The notes: a model not told the origin generated them from the letters alone. A stretch of DNA of 15,368 nucleotides from Actinomycetota bacterium (GCA_013695115.1 JACDBD010000162.1:1-15368), one strand, 5' to 3'. Positions 7,401 to 13,528 are shown, numbered from the stretch's first letter. Numbers and translations are program-made.

Positions 7401-7921
7401 AGGATGTGCAACCCGGCAGAGTCGCGGCCCCGCACCTCGAGGCGGTCCAGCGCCGACAGCGCGACCTGCACCGACGTGAACGCATCGAGCGCGGCAGGGC
7501 CGGCGTCGGGGCCGGCGAGGTCGGCGACCGCGCGGGCGTTGCGCAGTCGATCGCGTCCCACGGCCCACACCGCGTCCTTGAGCCGGACCACCGCGGCGTT
7601 CACGGCTTCCCACTCACCCGGTGCCACCGGGGCCGAGGCGGCGTCGAGCTCGGCTTCGATGCGGTCGACCGCGGGCTGGAGGGCGCCGACGTGGTGCTCG
7701 ACCGCCAGGAGGCCGGCACGGTCGCCCAGCAGGCACCGAACGCCGGGGGTGCCCCGCAGCTCGGCGTCGACCGACTCGATCAGCTCGGCGGCGGCCCTCA
7801 ACGAGGCGAGATCGGTACCGTCGAGCCGACGGGTGGCCTCCTCGAGCCGGGAGGCGAGGCCGGTGGCGTCGGGAACGGGACGGTCGCTGGGGCGGCGGAC
7901 GACCGCAACGATTCCGCACAT
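4496..7921 (-). CDS. expanded GlmS-like protein: class-II glutaminase, two SIS domains, extra C-terminal region
   Basis: Occupies the glmS position and resembles glutamine:fructose-6-phosphate amidotransferase, but is 1141 residues against about 610. The N-terminal nucleophile is Cys2 (MCGIVAVV). The other glutaminase residues are present: RGRDSAG (164-170), HTRWASVG (258-265), LNGDVDNY (292-299) and TTDAKVI (Asp317). YPHFLLKEI (466-474) is the hinge to the sugar-binding half. SIS1 has SQSGTTTDT (576-584) and SVASTKAF (628-635); SIS2 has SEIRIKLSEL (712-721) and KKH with His736, matching E. coli Glu481, Lys485, Glu488 and His504. Oddities: about 137 extra, mainly helical residues between Cys2 and RGRDSAG; a second insert near 172-255; a ~300-residue unrecognised C-terminus; Ala529 at the Ser303 position; and no lysine between 763 and 907, where the family's Schiff-base lysine should be. 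It may be a divergent GlmS or a relative with a changed reaction, so I assign no symbol. Confidence 0.9.
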   Translation of the reverse strand: MCGIVAVVRRPSDRPVPDATGLASRLEEATRRLDGTDLASLRAAAELIESVDAELRGTPGVRCLLGDRAGLLAVEHHVGALQPAVDRIEAELDAASAPVAPGEWEAVNAAVVRLKDAVWAVGRDRLRNARAVADLAGPDAGPAALDAFTSVQVALSALDRLEVRGRDSAGLHILVRDHGLDLSDPAIARLLEERAGDPLFGSRSARSRDGCLSLVYKAAAEIGELGDNTAAIRDAMRDDILLHVALDAENAHAVVLAHTRWASVGIISEPNAHPLNQEEQGRSDGPYVTAALNGDVDNYADLKAVEALDIPAEITTDAKVIPTLVSRRAAAGAALDEAFRATVSGLEGSVAIAAQSAVEPDRILLALRGSGQALYVGLAEDCFVAASEPYGLVEETPVYLRMDGETPADPARASATRGQIVVLDARGAGRVDGIQRLGYDGAELPVAAAELQRAEITTRDIDRGEYPHFLLKEISEAPASFRKTLRGKIADDDGVRRVALGPETLPEGLTAKLRDGTICRVVVIGQGTAAIAGQSLAAALARAAGDSLAVSALPATELSGFGLRDDMSDTLVIAISQSGTTTDTNRTIDLARSRKAAVVSIVNRRNSDIVDRSDGVLFTSDGRDVEMSVASTKAFYSQIAAGFLLALALAREAGASDDEREHELLTGLRELPDAMRAVVDRRPAIAEIAQRHAPSHRYWAVVGNGANRIAASEIRIKLSELCYKSISCDVTEDKKHIDLSAEPMVLVCAPGLSGSNADDVAKEVEIYRAHRATPLVIATEGEQRFQAAVETITVPAAHPALGFVLATVAGHLFGYEAALAIDASALPLRQARMAIEAEVSRDGAGPAPELLERLGPELEAPAGRYFDGLRASGYDGHLEASTAVRLASLLRYATGGVALDSYQIEHGKVGTPSTVVEDLTAALTQGIGELTRPVDAIKHQAKTVTVGISRSDETLLQVPLVQEVLAAGVARDSLSYRALRTLADLEPAVDHVTGFTRYRIEGHLAGDDATIHVVDRGGISADLSSRTDRSPVLRGTKHRVATEREVTVARGRFDQRTMIIVPEVKGTQATGLTLLHVAFRDRLAPEAARGVLQGYRGRYAALKDVVTETEPAFDDARLADFDVVDLLTEPVAELADRWSAR
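4506..4509 (-). promoter_or_regulatory. Shine-Dalgarno of acpS
   Basis: GGAG on the minus strand with a 6-base spacer to the GTG at 4499. It lies inside the 3' end of the GlmS-like gene and supports the overlapping GTG start over later internal starts. Confidence 0.6.
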
Positions 7922-7927
7922 GGCACC

Positions 7928-7933
7928 AGACTA
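7928..7933 (-). promoter_or_regulatory. candidate -10 element of the GlmS-like operon
   Basis: TAGTCT on the minus strand fits the TANNNT core of an actinobacterial -10 box and ends 6 bases before the ATG at 7921. Transcription would then begin at or next to the start codon, giving a leaderless mRNA; no Shine-Dalgarno precedes this ATG. I see no recognisable -35. Confidence 0.5.
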
Positions 7934-7992
7934 CGGGCTGCGGAATGGTCCGCCGGAGGCCGAGCGGCAAAGATAGGCAGACACAAACGAAA

Positions 7993-7998
7993 GAGGAG
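7993..7998 (+). promoter_or_regulatory. Shine-Dalgarno of the SnoaL-like gene
   Basis: GAGGAG, 6 bases before the ATG at 8005. It is the strongest ribosome site in the window and fixes the start. Its presence contrasts with the neighbouring genes that look leaderless. Confidence 0.85.
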
Positions 7999-8004
7999 AG
8001 CCAT

Positions 8005-8397
8005 ATGGCACACCCCAACGAGGACCTGGTCCGCAAGGGCTACGACGCATTCGGCAAGGGCGACATGGATACCCTCCGATCGCTCTTCGCGCCCGACGCC
8101 GTCCACAACGCGACGGGCAACAACCCGCTTTCGGGCGAGTACAAGGGCGTTGACGACATCCTCGCCTTCTACGGCAAGCTCTTCGAGCTCAGCGACGGCA
8201 CCTTCACCGCCGAGCTCAAGAGCGTGAAGGTCGAGGGCGACGACAAGGTCGTGGCGACTCACCGCGACGGGGGCCAGCGCGGTGACAAGACGCTCGACCA
8301 GGACGAGACGCTCACGTTCACAATCTCGGGTGGCAAGTTTACGCGCCTCGAGGAGAAGCACTCGGACCAGGCGGCGTACGACGCTTTCTGGTCCTAG
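8005..8397 (+). CDS. SnoaL/NTF2-like small protein
   Basis: 130-residue protein of the NTF2-like (SnoaL, cone-shaped alpha+beta barrel) type. The opening pattern DLVRKGYDAFGKGDMDTLRSLFAPDA (residues 7-32) is the usual helix-helix start, followed by a strand-rich half (TAELKSVKVEGD, KVVATHRD, LTFTISGGKFTRLEE). Relatives include polyketide cyclases, isomerases and many proteins of unknown role, so function cannot be assigned. No signal peptide or membrane segment is visible. It lies alone on the plus strand between two conserved minus-strand operons, so it looks like a lineage-specific insertion into the glmM-glmS neighbourhood. Its TAG stop shares the CTAG palindrome with the glmM stop. Confidence 0.85.
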   Translation: MAHPNEDLVRKGYDAFGKGDMDTLRSLFAPDAVHNATGNNPLSGEYKGVDDILAFYGKLFELSDGTFTAELKSVKVEGDDKVVATHRDGGQRGDKTLDQDETLTFTISGGKFTRLEEKHSDQAAYDAFWS

Positions 8398-9737
8398 ACG
8401 GGGCCGCAGGCGCGTTCGACGGCGGTGGCGAGGCGGCTCGCCACCGCCTCGGCCTGCTGCTGCGTCGGCGCCTCCACCATCACCCGCACGAGCGGTTCGG
8501 TCCCCGACGGCCGCACGACCACGCGGCCGTCGATACCAAGCTCTGATTGAGCGTCGTCGAGCGCGGCCCGAAAGTCCGGGTCGTGACCGAGAGCGCCGCG
8601 ATCGGCCACCTCGACGCTGCGCAACACCTGCGGAAGCCGGGTGACGACTCCCGCGAGCTCGGAGAGCGGCCTGCCGGTGCGGGCCATGACGTCGAGCAGC
8701 AGGATCCCGGTCAGCGTGCCGTCGCCGGTGGTGGCGAGGTCGGTGAGGATCACGTGCCCCGACTGCTCGCCACCCAGAGAGAGGTCCTCGGCCTCGAGCG
8801 CGGCGAGGACGTTGCGGTCGCCGACCGGGGTCTCCAGGTACCGGATCTCGTTCTGCTCGAGGGCGCGGCGAAGCCCGAGGTTCGACATCACGGTGGCGAC
8901 TACCGCGTCGCCGCGGAGCCGCCCGCGGTCGCGCAGGTCGAGCGCGAGGACCGCGAGCATCTGGTCGCCGTCGACGAGCTTGCCGCGCTCGTCGACCGCG
9001 ATCACCCGATCGGCGTCGCCGTCGAAGGCGAGCCCGGCGTCCGCGCCCGCCTCCACCACCGCGGCCTGGAGCTCGGACGGGTCGGTAGAGCCGCAGCCGG
9101 CGTTGATGTTCGAGCCGTTCGGACGGACGTTGTGCACCTCGATGGCGGCACCGAGCTCCTCCAGTACGCGCGGTGCAACCTCGAACGCGGCCCCGTGGCC
9201 GCAGTCGACCGCCACCGCGAGCGAGTCGAGCCGCCGACCCTCGAGCGCTCCGACCAGATGGCCGACGTACTCCTTGATGCCACCCGAGACCTTGCGGTCG
9301 TAGCCGACTTCGGCGCCCTCGAGCCCACCGGTCGGGGCCTTCTTCGCCAACTCCCGGAGCTCGTGCTCGACCCGGCGCTCGTCGTCGTCGGGGATCTTGC
9401 GCCCGCCGGCGGAGAACAGCTTGACGCCGTTGTCGGAGAACGGGTTGTGGCTGGCCGAGATCATCACCGCCGGCGCATCGCGCCCCTGAGCCAGGTAGGC
9501 CAGGCCGGGAGTCGGGATCACGCCGGCGCGTTCGACGTCGGCGCCCTCGGCGCACAGGCCGGCGATGAGCGCGGCCTCGATCATGGGGCCGGAGCGGCGG
9601 GTGTCGCGCCCGACGAGGAAGGGCTGCTCGTTGCCGATGACCCGGGCGGCGGCGCGGCCGAGCGCGGTGACCAGCTCAGGGGTGAGGTCGCGGTTGGCGA
9701 CGCCGCGGACCCCGTCGGTGCCGAACCGGAGTGTCAT
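8394..9737 (-). CDS. glmM: phosphoglucosamine mutase
   Basis: Converts glucosamine-6-phosphate to glucosamine-1-phosphate for UDP-GlcNAc; cytosolic. 447 residues, normal length, all four domains of the alpha-D-phosphohexomutase fold. Landmarks are FGTDGVRG near the N-terminus, the phosphoserine loop ISASHNPF (Ser96), the Mg-binding FDGDADR (238-244; Asp239, Asp241, Asp243), the sugar-specificity loop GGEQSGH (322-328) and the phosphate-binding RPSGTEPLVRVMVE (409-422). GGEQSGH together with ISASHNP is typical of GlmM rather than phosphomannomutase. The ATG at 9737 gives the standard N-terminus, and no in-frame start lies in the 52-base gap to rpsI. It is probably transcribed with rplM-rpsI. 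The product should be fed by the GlmS-like protein encoded beyond the SnoaL-like gene. Confidence 0.97.
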   Translation of the reverse strand: MTLRFGTDGVRGVANRDLTPELVTALGRAAARVIGNEQPFLVGRDTRRSGPMIEAALIAGLCAEGADVERAGVIPTPGLAYLAQGRDAPAVMISASHNPFSDNGVKLFSAGGRKIPDDDERRVEHELRELAKKAPTGGLEGAEVGYDRKVSGGIKEYVGHLVGALEGRRLDSLAVAVDCGHGAAFEVAPRVLEELGAAIEVHNVRPNGSNINAGCGSTDPSELQAAVVEAGADAGLAFDGDADRVIAVDERGKLVDGDQMLAVLALDLRDRGRLRGDAVVATVMSNLGLRRALEQNEIRYLETPVGDRNVLAALEAEDLSLGGEQSGHVILTDLATTGDGTLTGILLLDVMARTGRPLSELAGVVTRLPQVLRSVEVADRGALGHDPDFRAALDDAQSELGIDGRVVVRPSGTEPLVRVMVEAPTQQQAEAVASRLATAVERACGPV

Positions 9738-9758
9738 GTCCCCACGAAGACGACGAGT

Positions 9759-9778
9759 GGAATGCCCATAGGCACCCC
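9759..9778 (-). other. small hairpin between rpsI and glmM
   Basis: On the minus-strand RNA, GGGGUGCC can pair with GGCAUUCC around a UAUG loop (8 pairs, two of them G-U). It starts 11 bases after the rpsI stop and ends 21 bases before glmM. No U-run follows, so it is not a standard terminator. It could be an mRNA processing or attenuation element, or chance. Confidence 0.3.
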
Positions 9779-9789
9779 TATTGTCGCGG

Positions 9790-10182
9790 CTACCGCTTCG
9801 AGTACTGCGGAGCCTTGCGGGCCTTCTTGAGGCCGTACTTCCGGCGCTCCTTCTCGCGAGCGTCCCGGGTGAGCATCCCCGCCTTCTTCAGCATGGGCCG
9901 CAGCTCGTCGTCCAGCGACACCAGGGCCCGGGCAATTCCGAGCCGCAGCGCACCCGCCTGGCCGCTGATCCCGCCGCCGTCGAGGCTGGCCTCGACGTCG
10001 TAGACATCGGCGGTCTGGGTGAGCCGCAGCGCCTCGATGGCGACGACCCGGTGGGTGAGGATGGGGAAGTAGGACTCGAACGTCCGGCCGTTGACCTTGA
10101 TGACGCCGGAGCCGGGGCGCAGCCGTACGCGCGCCACCGCCTCCTTGCGGCGACCGGTCTTCTGGATCAGGGGCTTGGGCAC
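9790..10182 (-). CDS. rpsI: 30S ribosomal protein S9
   Basis: Small-subunit protein S9 (uS9), 130 residues, whose C-terminal tail reaches the P-site tRNA. Recognised by [13 protein letters not shown] (9-21), [30 protein letters not shown] (69-87) and the basic C-terminus ending KAPQYSKR. The start is GTG at 10182, 9 bases after the rplM stop, with an AGGA ribosome site (10190-10193) overlapping that stop; the two are surely cotranscribed and coupled. Confidence 0.98.
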   Translation of the reverse strand: MPKPLIQKTGRRKEAVARVRLRPGSGVIKVNGRTFESYFPILTHRVVAIEALRLTQTADVYDVEASLDGGGISGQAGALRLGIARALVSLDDELRPMLKKAGMLTRDAREKERRKYGLKKARKAPQYSKR

Positions 10183-10191
10183 GGAACCGTC

Positions 10192-10635
10192 CTACCTCTT
10201 CTTGGTCGCCAGCGGACGCGCTTGCGGCTGCTGGGCGGAATGGGGATGGGTGGGGCCGGAGTACACCTTCAGCTTCTTGATCTGCTGGCGGCCCAGGCGG
10301 GTCTTGGGGATCATGCCCCGCACCGCCCGGCGCACCACCTTCTCGGGGGAGCGGGCGAGCAGGTGCTCGAGCGACTCCGATCGCAGTCCGCCGGGATAGC
10401 CCGAGTGGCGGTAATAGACCTTGCCGGTGGCCTTGCGCTCGGTGACCTGGATCTTGGCCGCGTTGACGACGATGACGTGATCGCCGGTGTCGACGTGCGG
10501 CGCCCAGGTGGGCTTGTGCTTGCCCCGCAGCAGGTTGGCGGCCTCGGTCGCGACGCGACCCAGCACAGCGCCGTCGGCGTCGATGACGTGCCAGGCGCGC
10601 TGGATATCGGACGGCTTGGGGCTGAACGTACGCAC
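10192..10635 (-). CDS. rplM: 50S ribosomal protein L13
   Basis: Large-subunit protein L13 (uL13), 147 residues, an early 23S rRNA-binding assembly protein. Recognised by [20 protein letters not shown] (14-33), [37 protein letters not shown] and [21 protein letters not shown]. The C-terminus carries the usual [10 protein letters not shown] stretch followed by a short basic tail. The start is GTG at 10635 (VRTFSPKP); no clear Shine-Dalgarno precedes it, and a TATAGAGT element lies just upstream. It is first in the rplM-rpsI-glmM unit. Confidence 0.98.
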   Translation of the reverse strand: MRTFSPKPSDIQRAWHVIDADGAVLGRVATEAANLLRGKHKPTWAPHVDTGDHVIVVNAAKIQVTERKATGKVYYRHSGYPGGLRSESLEHLLARSPEKVVRRAVRGMIPKTRLGRQQIKKLKVYSGPTHPHSAQQPQARPLATKKR

Positions 10636-10644
10636 GAAGGGTGA

Positions 10645-10652
10645 ACTCTATA
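10645..10652 (-). promoter_or_regulatory. candidate -10 region of rplM
   Basis: TATAGAGT on the minus strand, containing the TANNNT form TAGAGT that ends 9 bases before the GTG at 10635. With no Shine-Dalgarno, this would give a leaderless or very short-leader transcript. No clear -35 was seen, and the exact hexamer is ambiguous. Confidence 0.4.
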
Positions 10653-10676
10653 TGGGAACAGCCCCGTACCGCCCCT

Positions 10677-10706
10677 CGAGCAGGTAGCGGGTAGGTAGCC
10701 TGCTCG
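10677..10706 (+). repeat. inverted repeat at the phosphodiesterase start
   Basis: CGAGCAGG (10677-10684) and CCTGCTCG (10699-10706) are perfect 8-base inverted repeats separated by 14 bases. Between and within them lie three GGTAG copies (10683, 10690, 10694). The right arm ends 2 bases before the GTG at 10709 and covers the candidate -10. This would suit a dimeric repressor's operator, or a hairpin around the start if the RNA begins upstream. Confidence 0.5.
10696..10701 (+). promoter_or_regulatory. candidate -10 element of the phosphodiesterase gene
   Basis: TAGCCT fits TANNNT and ends 7 bases before the GTG at 10709, the layout of a leaderless actinobacterial gene. There is no close Shine-Dalgarno. 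The hexamer straddles the right arm of an inverted repeat, so a regulator there would block RNA polymerase. Confidence 0.4.
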
Positions 10707-10708
10707 GC

Positions 10709-12229
10709 GTGACCACCACCGAGCCGAGGGCCGCGCACAGCGTCGCCCCCGAGCGGGAAGCCGACGTCGAGAGCGCCCTCGAGATCCTCCTCGACTCGGC
10801 GCTCGACCCGATCGTCGACATGGTGCTCACCAGCCGCGACGGCGGCTACGAGGCGCTGTCGCACGACGGGCGGGTGCGCTTCCGTCGCACCGACACGGGC
10901 ACCTACGAGGTGATCGAGACCGAGGGCGCCGATCCGCTCGCCGACCAGTCGACCGACAAGTTCACCCCGCTCGCCGAGGAGCGAGCGCACAAGCACCCGC
11001 ACCGGCGCGACAACGCCTATCCCTTCGCGTTCGAGCAGGTGGCCCAGCTCTTCGACCACCCCGCCGCCCCCGACCTGTGTGTGATCCACTCGGCCGCCCA
11101 CAACTGGGAAGACCAGGGCGGCCACCTCGGCGAGCACGGCTCACTCGATGTCGTGCAGGCGCGCGCCCCCTTCGTGATCGCGGGCAAGGGCATACGCGCC
11201 GACGGGCTCGTGCCCCGCGCCGGACGGCTCGTCGACGTCGCCCCCACCGTCGCCGAGCTGCTCGGCTGCGCGCCGGTCGCCGACGACACGTACGTCAACG
11301 GCCAGGACGGCGAGGTGCGCGCCGACGCCCTCGACCTGTCGGCGGGCAGGCCGGGCCATTTCGTCGGCTTCCTCTTCGACGGCACCAATCCCAACGTGCT
11401 CTACGCGATGGCCCAAGCGGGCGAAGCGCCCAACGTGGCTCGCCTCATCGCGATGGGGACCGCTTACGAGCACGGCGCGATGGCCGGGCTGCCGACGGTC
11501 ACGCTCGCCAACCACACGTCGATCCTGACCGGCCGCCTTCCCGGTCATCACGGCATCCTCAACAACGCCTGGTACGACCGGCGCGCCGGCCGCCAGATCA
11601 TCACCAACTCCCAGGCGACGTGGCCGAAGGCGATGGAGACCGTCACCGCCGGCGTCGAGTCGATCCACGACGCCGTCCATCGCACGTGGCCGGACGCGTT
11701 CACCGCATCCGTCAACGAGCCCGCCGACATCGGCGCCGACTACTCGACGTTCGACTTCTTCCGCCGAGGCGAGGTGCCGCCCATTCCCAAGAGCCCCGTG
11801 GGCATTCCGCACACCACCGAGCGGTTCGTACGCCCGTCGAAGGACTACACGTGGTCGACGATCGTCGACCACATGGGCGTCGAGCAGGCCGCGGGCATTT
11901 GGAGCGGCCACTACCGCGACGTCGACTACCCCCACCCGAAGTTCATGTGGTGCAACTTCACCCTCACCGATTCGGCCTTCCACGAGGGTGGGCCGTACTC
12001 GGAGATCGCGGCGGCAGCGGTGCGCGACTGCGACGCCCGCCTGGGCGAAGTCCTGGCCGCGGTCGAGCGGGCGGGCGTGCTCGACGACACCGCCTTCGTG
12101 CTCGTCGCCGACCACGGCATGGAGGAGAACGATCCTGCGGTCCGGGGCGACTGGGACGTCCACCTCCGCCAGGCGGGCATCCAGTTCCGCGACGAGGGCT
12201 ACAGCTTCCTCTACTTCGGTGAGCAGTAG
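10709..12229 (+). CDS. alkaline-phosphatase-superfamily phosphodiesterase / nucleotide-pyrophosphatase-like, apparently permuted
   Basis: 506-residue metal-dependent hydrolase of the type I phosphodiesterase/nucleotide pyrophosphatase group; substrate unknown. The main catalytic part begins near residue 216 with FLFDGTNPN (Asp224). It continues with LPTVTLANHTSILTG (nucleophile probably Thr265), LTDSAFHEGG (Asp421, His425) and VLVADHGM (Asp468, His469), and ends soon after. The usual C-terminal segment of the fold, with its last metal-binding His and VDxAPTxxxLLG helix, is missing there. A matching segment sits near the N-terminus: GGHLGEHGSLDVVQ (137-150, His143), APFVIAGKGI and VDVAPTVAELLG (175-186). 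This could be a circular permutation, or a degenerate half-domain fused in front. No signal peptide is evident, so it is probably cytosolic. The ilvA start lies inside its last 11 bases. Confidence 0.85.
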   Translation: MTTTEPRAAHSVAPEREADVESALEILLDSALDPIVDMVLTSRDGGYEALSHDGRVRFRRTDTGTYEVIETEGADPLADQSTDKFTPLAEERAHKHPHRRDNAYPFAFEQVAQLFDHPAAPDLCVIHSAAHNWEDQGGHLGEHGSLDVVQARAPFVIAGKGIRADGLVPRAGRLVDVAPTVAELLGCAPVADDTYVNGQDGEVRADALDLSAGRPGHFVGFLFDGTNPNVLYAMAQAGEAPNVARLIAMGTAYEHGAMAGLPTVTLANHTSILTGRLPGHHGILNNAWYDRRAGRQIITNSQATWPKAMETVTAGVESIHDAVHRTWPDAFTASVNEPADIGADYSTFDFFRRGEVPPIPKSPVGIPHTTERFVRPSKDYTWSTIVDHMGVEQAAGIWSGHYRDVDYPHPKFMWCNFTLTDSAFHEGGPYSEIAAAAVRDCDARLGEVLAAVERAGVLDDTAFVLVADHGMEENDPAVRGDWDVHLRQAGIQFRDEGYSFLYFGEQ

Positions 12230-13442
12230 CCCGCCCGACGTCGCGCTCACGACCCTCGACGACGTCAAGGCGGCTGCGCAGATCCTCGACGGCGTCACCC
12301 GCATCACGCCGGTCCTGCGACCCGTCAACCTCTCGGCGATCGCGGGCCGGCCGCTGGTGCTCAAGTGCGAGAACCTCCAGCGGACCGGGTCGTTCAAGCT
12401 GCGGGGCGCCTACCGGCGCATCAGTGAGCTCCCGGCGGGGTCTGCCGTGGTCACGGCGAGCGCGGGGAACCACGCCCAGGGCGTGGCGCTGGCGTCGACG
12501 ATGTGCAAGCTGAAGTCGACGGTGTTCATGCCGTCGACCGCGGCGCTTCCCAAGGTGCAGGCCACCCGCAACTACGGCGCCGAGGTCGTGCTCGAGGGCG
12601 CGTCGTTCGAGGACGCCGGCGCGGCCGCCCGCGCGTACGCCGAGCGCGAGTCGGCGGTGTTCGTGCCTGCCTTCGACGACCCGCTCGTCATCGCGGGCCA
12701 GGGCACGGTCGGCCTCGAGCTCGCCGAGCAGGCACCCGAGGTCGAAACCGTTGTCGTCCCGGTAGGTGGGGGCGGCCTCGCCGGCGGCATCGCCGCGGCC
12801 ATGAAGGCGCTGCGGCCCGGGTGCCGGGTGGTTGGGGTCGAGCCGGCCGGCGCCGCCGACATGGAGCTCTCACTCCAGGCAGGTGAGCCGGTCGCGCTCG
12901 ATCGGGTCGACACCATCGCCGACGGGATCGCGGTGAAGAAGGTCTCGGAGCTCACCCTCGCCCACGCCCGGGCGTTCGTCGACGACATCGTCACGGTCAC
13001 CGACGAGGAGATCGCCCGCGCCCTCGTGCTCCTGCTCGAGCGGGCCAAGCAGGTGGTCGAGCCGGCGTCGGCTGCCGGCCTCGCCGCCGTCCTCGCCGAC
13101 ACGGTGGGCGGCGACGACGGCCCCGTCGGCGTGGTGCTGAGCGGCGGCAACGTCGACCCATCCCTGATCGGGCGCCTCATCGACTTCGGCCTCACCGCGG
13201 TCGGCCGGTACCTGATGCTGCGGGTGGTGCTGGACGACCGGCCGGGCGCGTTGCACAGCCTTCTCGGCGTGATCGCCGACCTCGGCCTCAACGTCGTCGA
13301 GATCGATCACCACCGCACTGGGGTCGTTCCGCTCGCGGTCGACGAGGTCGAGGTCCTGCTGGCGCTCGAGACCCGCGATCGCGCGCACCAGGAGGAGACG
13401 CGCCAGAAGATCGCCGCCGCCGGCTACCGGATCCTGGGCTGA
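12219..13442 (+). CDS. ilvA: threonine ammonia-lyase with C-terminal ACT-like domain
   Basis: PLP enzyme deaminating threonine (and often serine) to 2-oxobutanoate, the entry to isoleucine synthesis or to threonine breakdown. 407 residues. The PLP lysine is in TGSFKLRGA (Lys60), followed by VTASAGNHAQGVA (78-90), the phosphate loop VGGGGLAGG (182-190) and SGGN (308-311). One ACT-like regulatory domain follows (about 332-405, with VVLDDRPGALHSLLGVIADL). This length matches the single-regulatory-domain form rather than the ~500-residue biosynthetic IlvA, so it may be catabolic (TdcB-like) or serve both roles. The GTG at 12219 lies 11 bases inside the upstream phosphodiesterase gene; the frame stays open far upstream, but that stretch is a Ser/Arg-rich shadow of the phosphodiesterase. 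No strong ribosome site is seen, so translation is probably coupled. Confidence 0.93.
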   Translation: MSSSPPDVALTTLDDVKAAAQILDGVTRITPVLRPVNLSAIAGRPLVLKCENLQRTGSFKLRGAYRRISELPAGSAVVTASAGNHAQGVALASTMCKLKSTVFMPSTAALPKVQATRNYGAEVVLEGASFEDAGAAARAYAERESAVFVPAFDDPLVIAGQGTVGLELAEQAPEVETVVVPVGGGGLAGGIAAAMKALRPGCRVVGVEPAGAADMELSLQAGEPVALDRVDTIADGIAVKKVSELTLAHARAFVDDIVTVTDEEIARALVLLLERAKQVVEPASAAGLAAVLADTVGGDDGPVGVVLSGGNVDPSLIGRLIDFGLTAVGRYLMLRVVLDDRPGALHSLLGVIADLGLNVVEIDHHRTGVVPLAVDEVEVLLALETRDRAHQEETRQKIAAAGYRILG

Positions 13443-13522
13443 CAGACGCGCTCAGAACGCGCCGTGTTTCTCGCGTTGCGATGGTGGCTCCTGTGGCTGG
13501 AGTTTCTGTCACACCGCATCCG

Positions 13523-13528
13523 TACACT
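13523..13528 (+). promoter_or_regulatory. candidate -10 element of the DUF222/HNH gene
   Basis: TACACT fits TANNNT and ends 7 bases before the ATG at 13536. No Shine-Dalgarno precedes the ATG, so a leaderless transcript is likely. The 93-base gap after ilvA has no convincing terminator. Confidence 0.5.

Larger units (their letters stand above)
7922..8004. other. 83-base divergent intergenic region
   Basis: Lies between the divergent starts of the GlmS-like operon and the SnoaL-like gene. It holds the TAGTCT element for the minus side and the ribosome site for the plus side. The plus-side promoter is not clear: the A-rich stretch around 7969-7992 is the least GC-rich part, but has no convincing -10/-35 pair. 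Confidence 0.6.

Noticed and set aside
4412..8227. Very long plus-strand open frame (1271 codons) opposite the GlmS-like gene
   Set aside because: Its codons lie exactly antiparallel to those of the GlmS-like gene, so plus-strand stops would require Leu TTA/CTA or Ser TCA codons there, which are rare in GC-rich genes. The translation resembles no family, while the minus strand has clear motifs.
9734..11137. Long minus-strand frame spanning glmM-rpsI-rplM and the divergent promoter region
   Set aside because: It is a shifted-frame, Arg-rich reading of rpsI and rplM and an antisense reading of the phosphodiesterase; no family similarity.
11988..12218. Upstream extension of ilvA in the same frame
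   Set aside because: The extra residues are a Ser/Thr/Arg-rich shifted reading of the phosphodiesterase C-terminus.
11141..12397. 418-codon minus-strand frame opposite the phosphodiesterase and ilvA start
   Set aside because: Antisense shadow of a gene with clear catalytic motifs; no recognisable domains.
13448..13462. Possible terminator after ilvA (GCGC, 7-base loop, GCGC)
   Set aside because: Only four base pairs and a poor T stretch afterwards; too weak to call.
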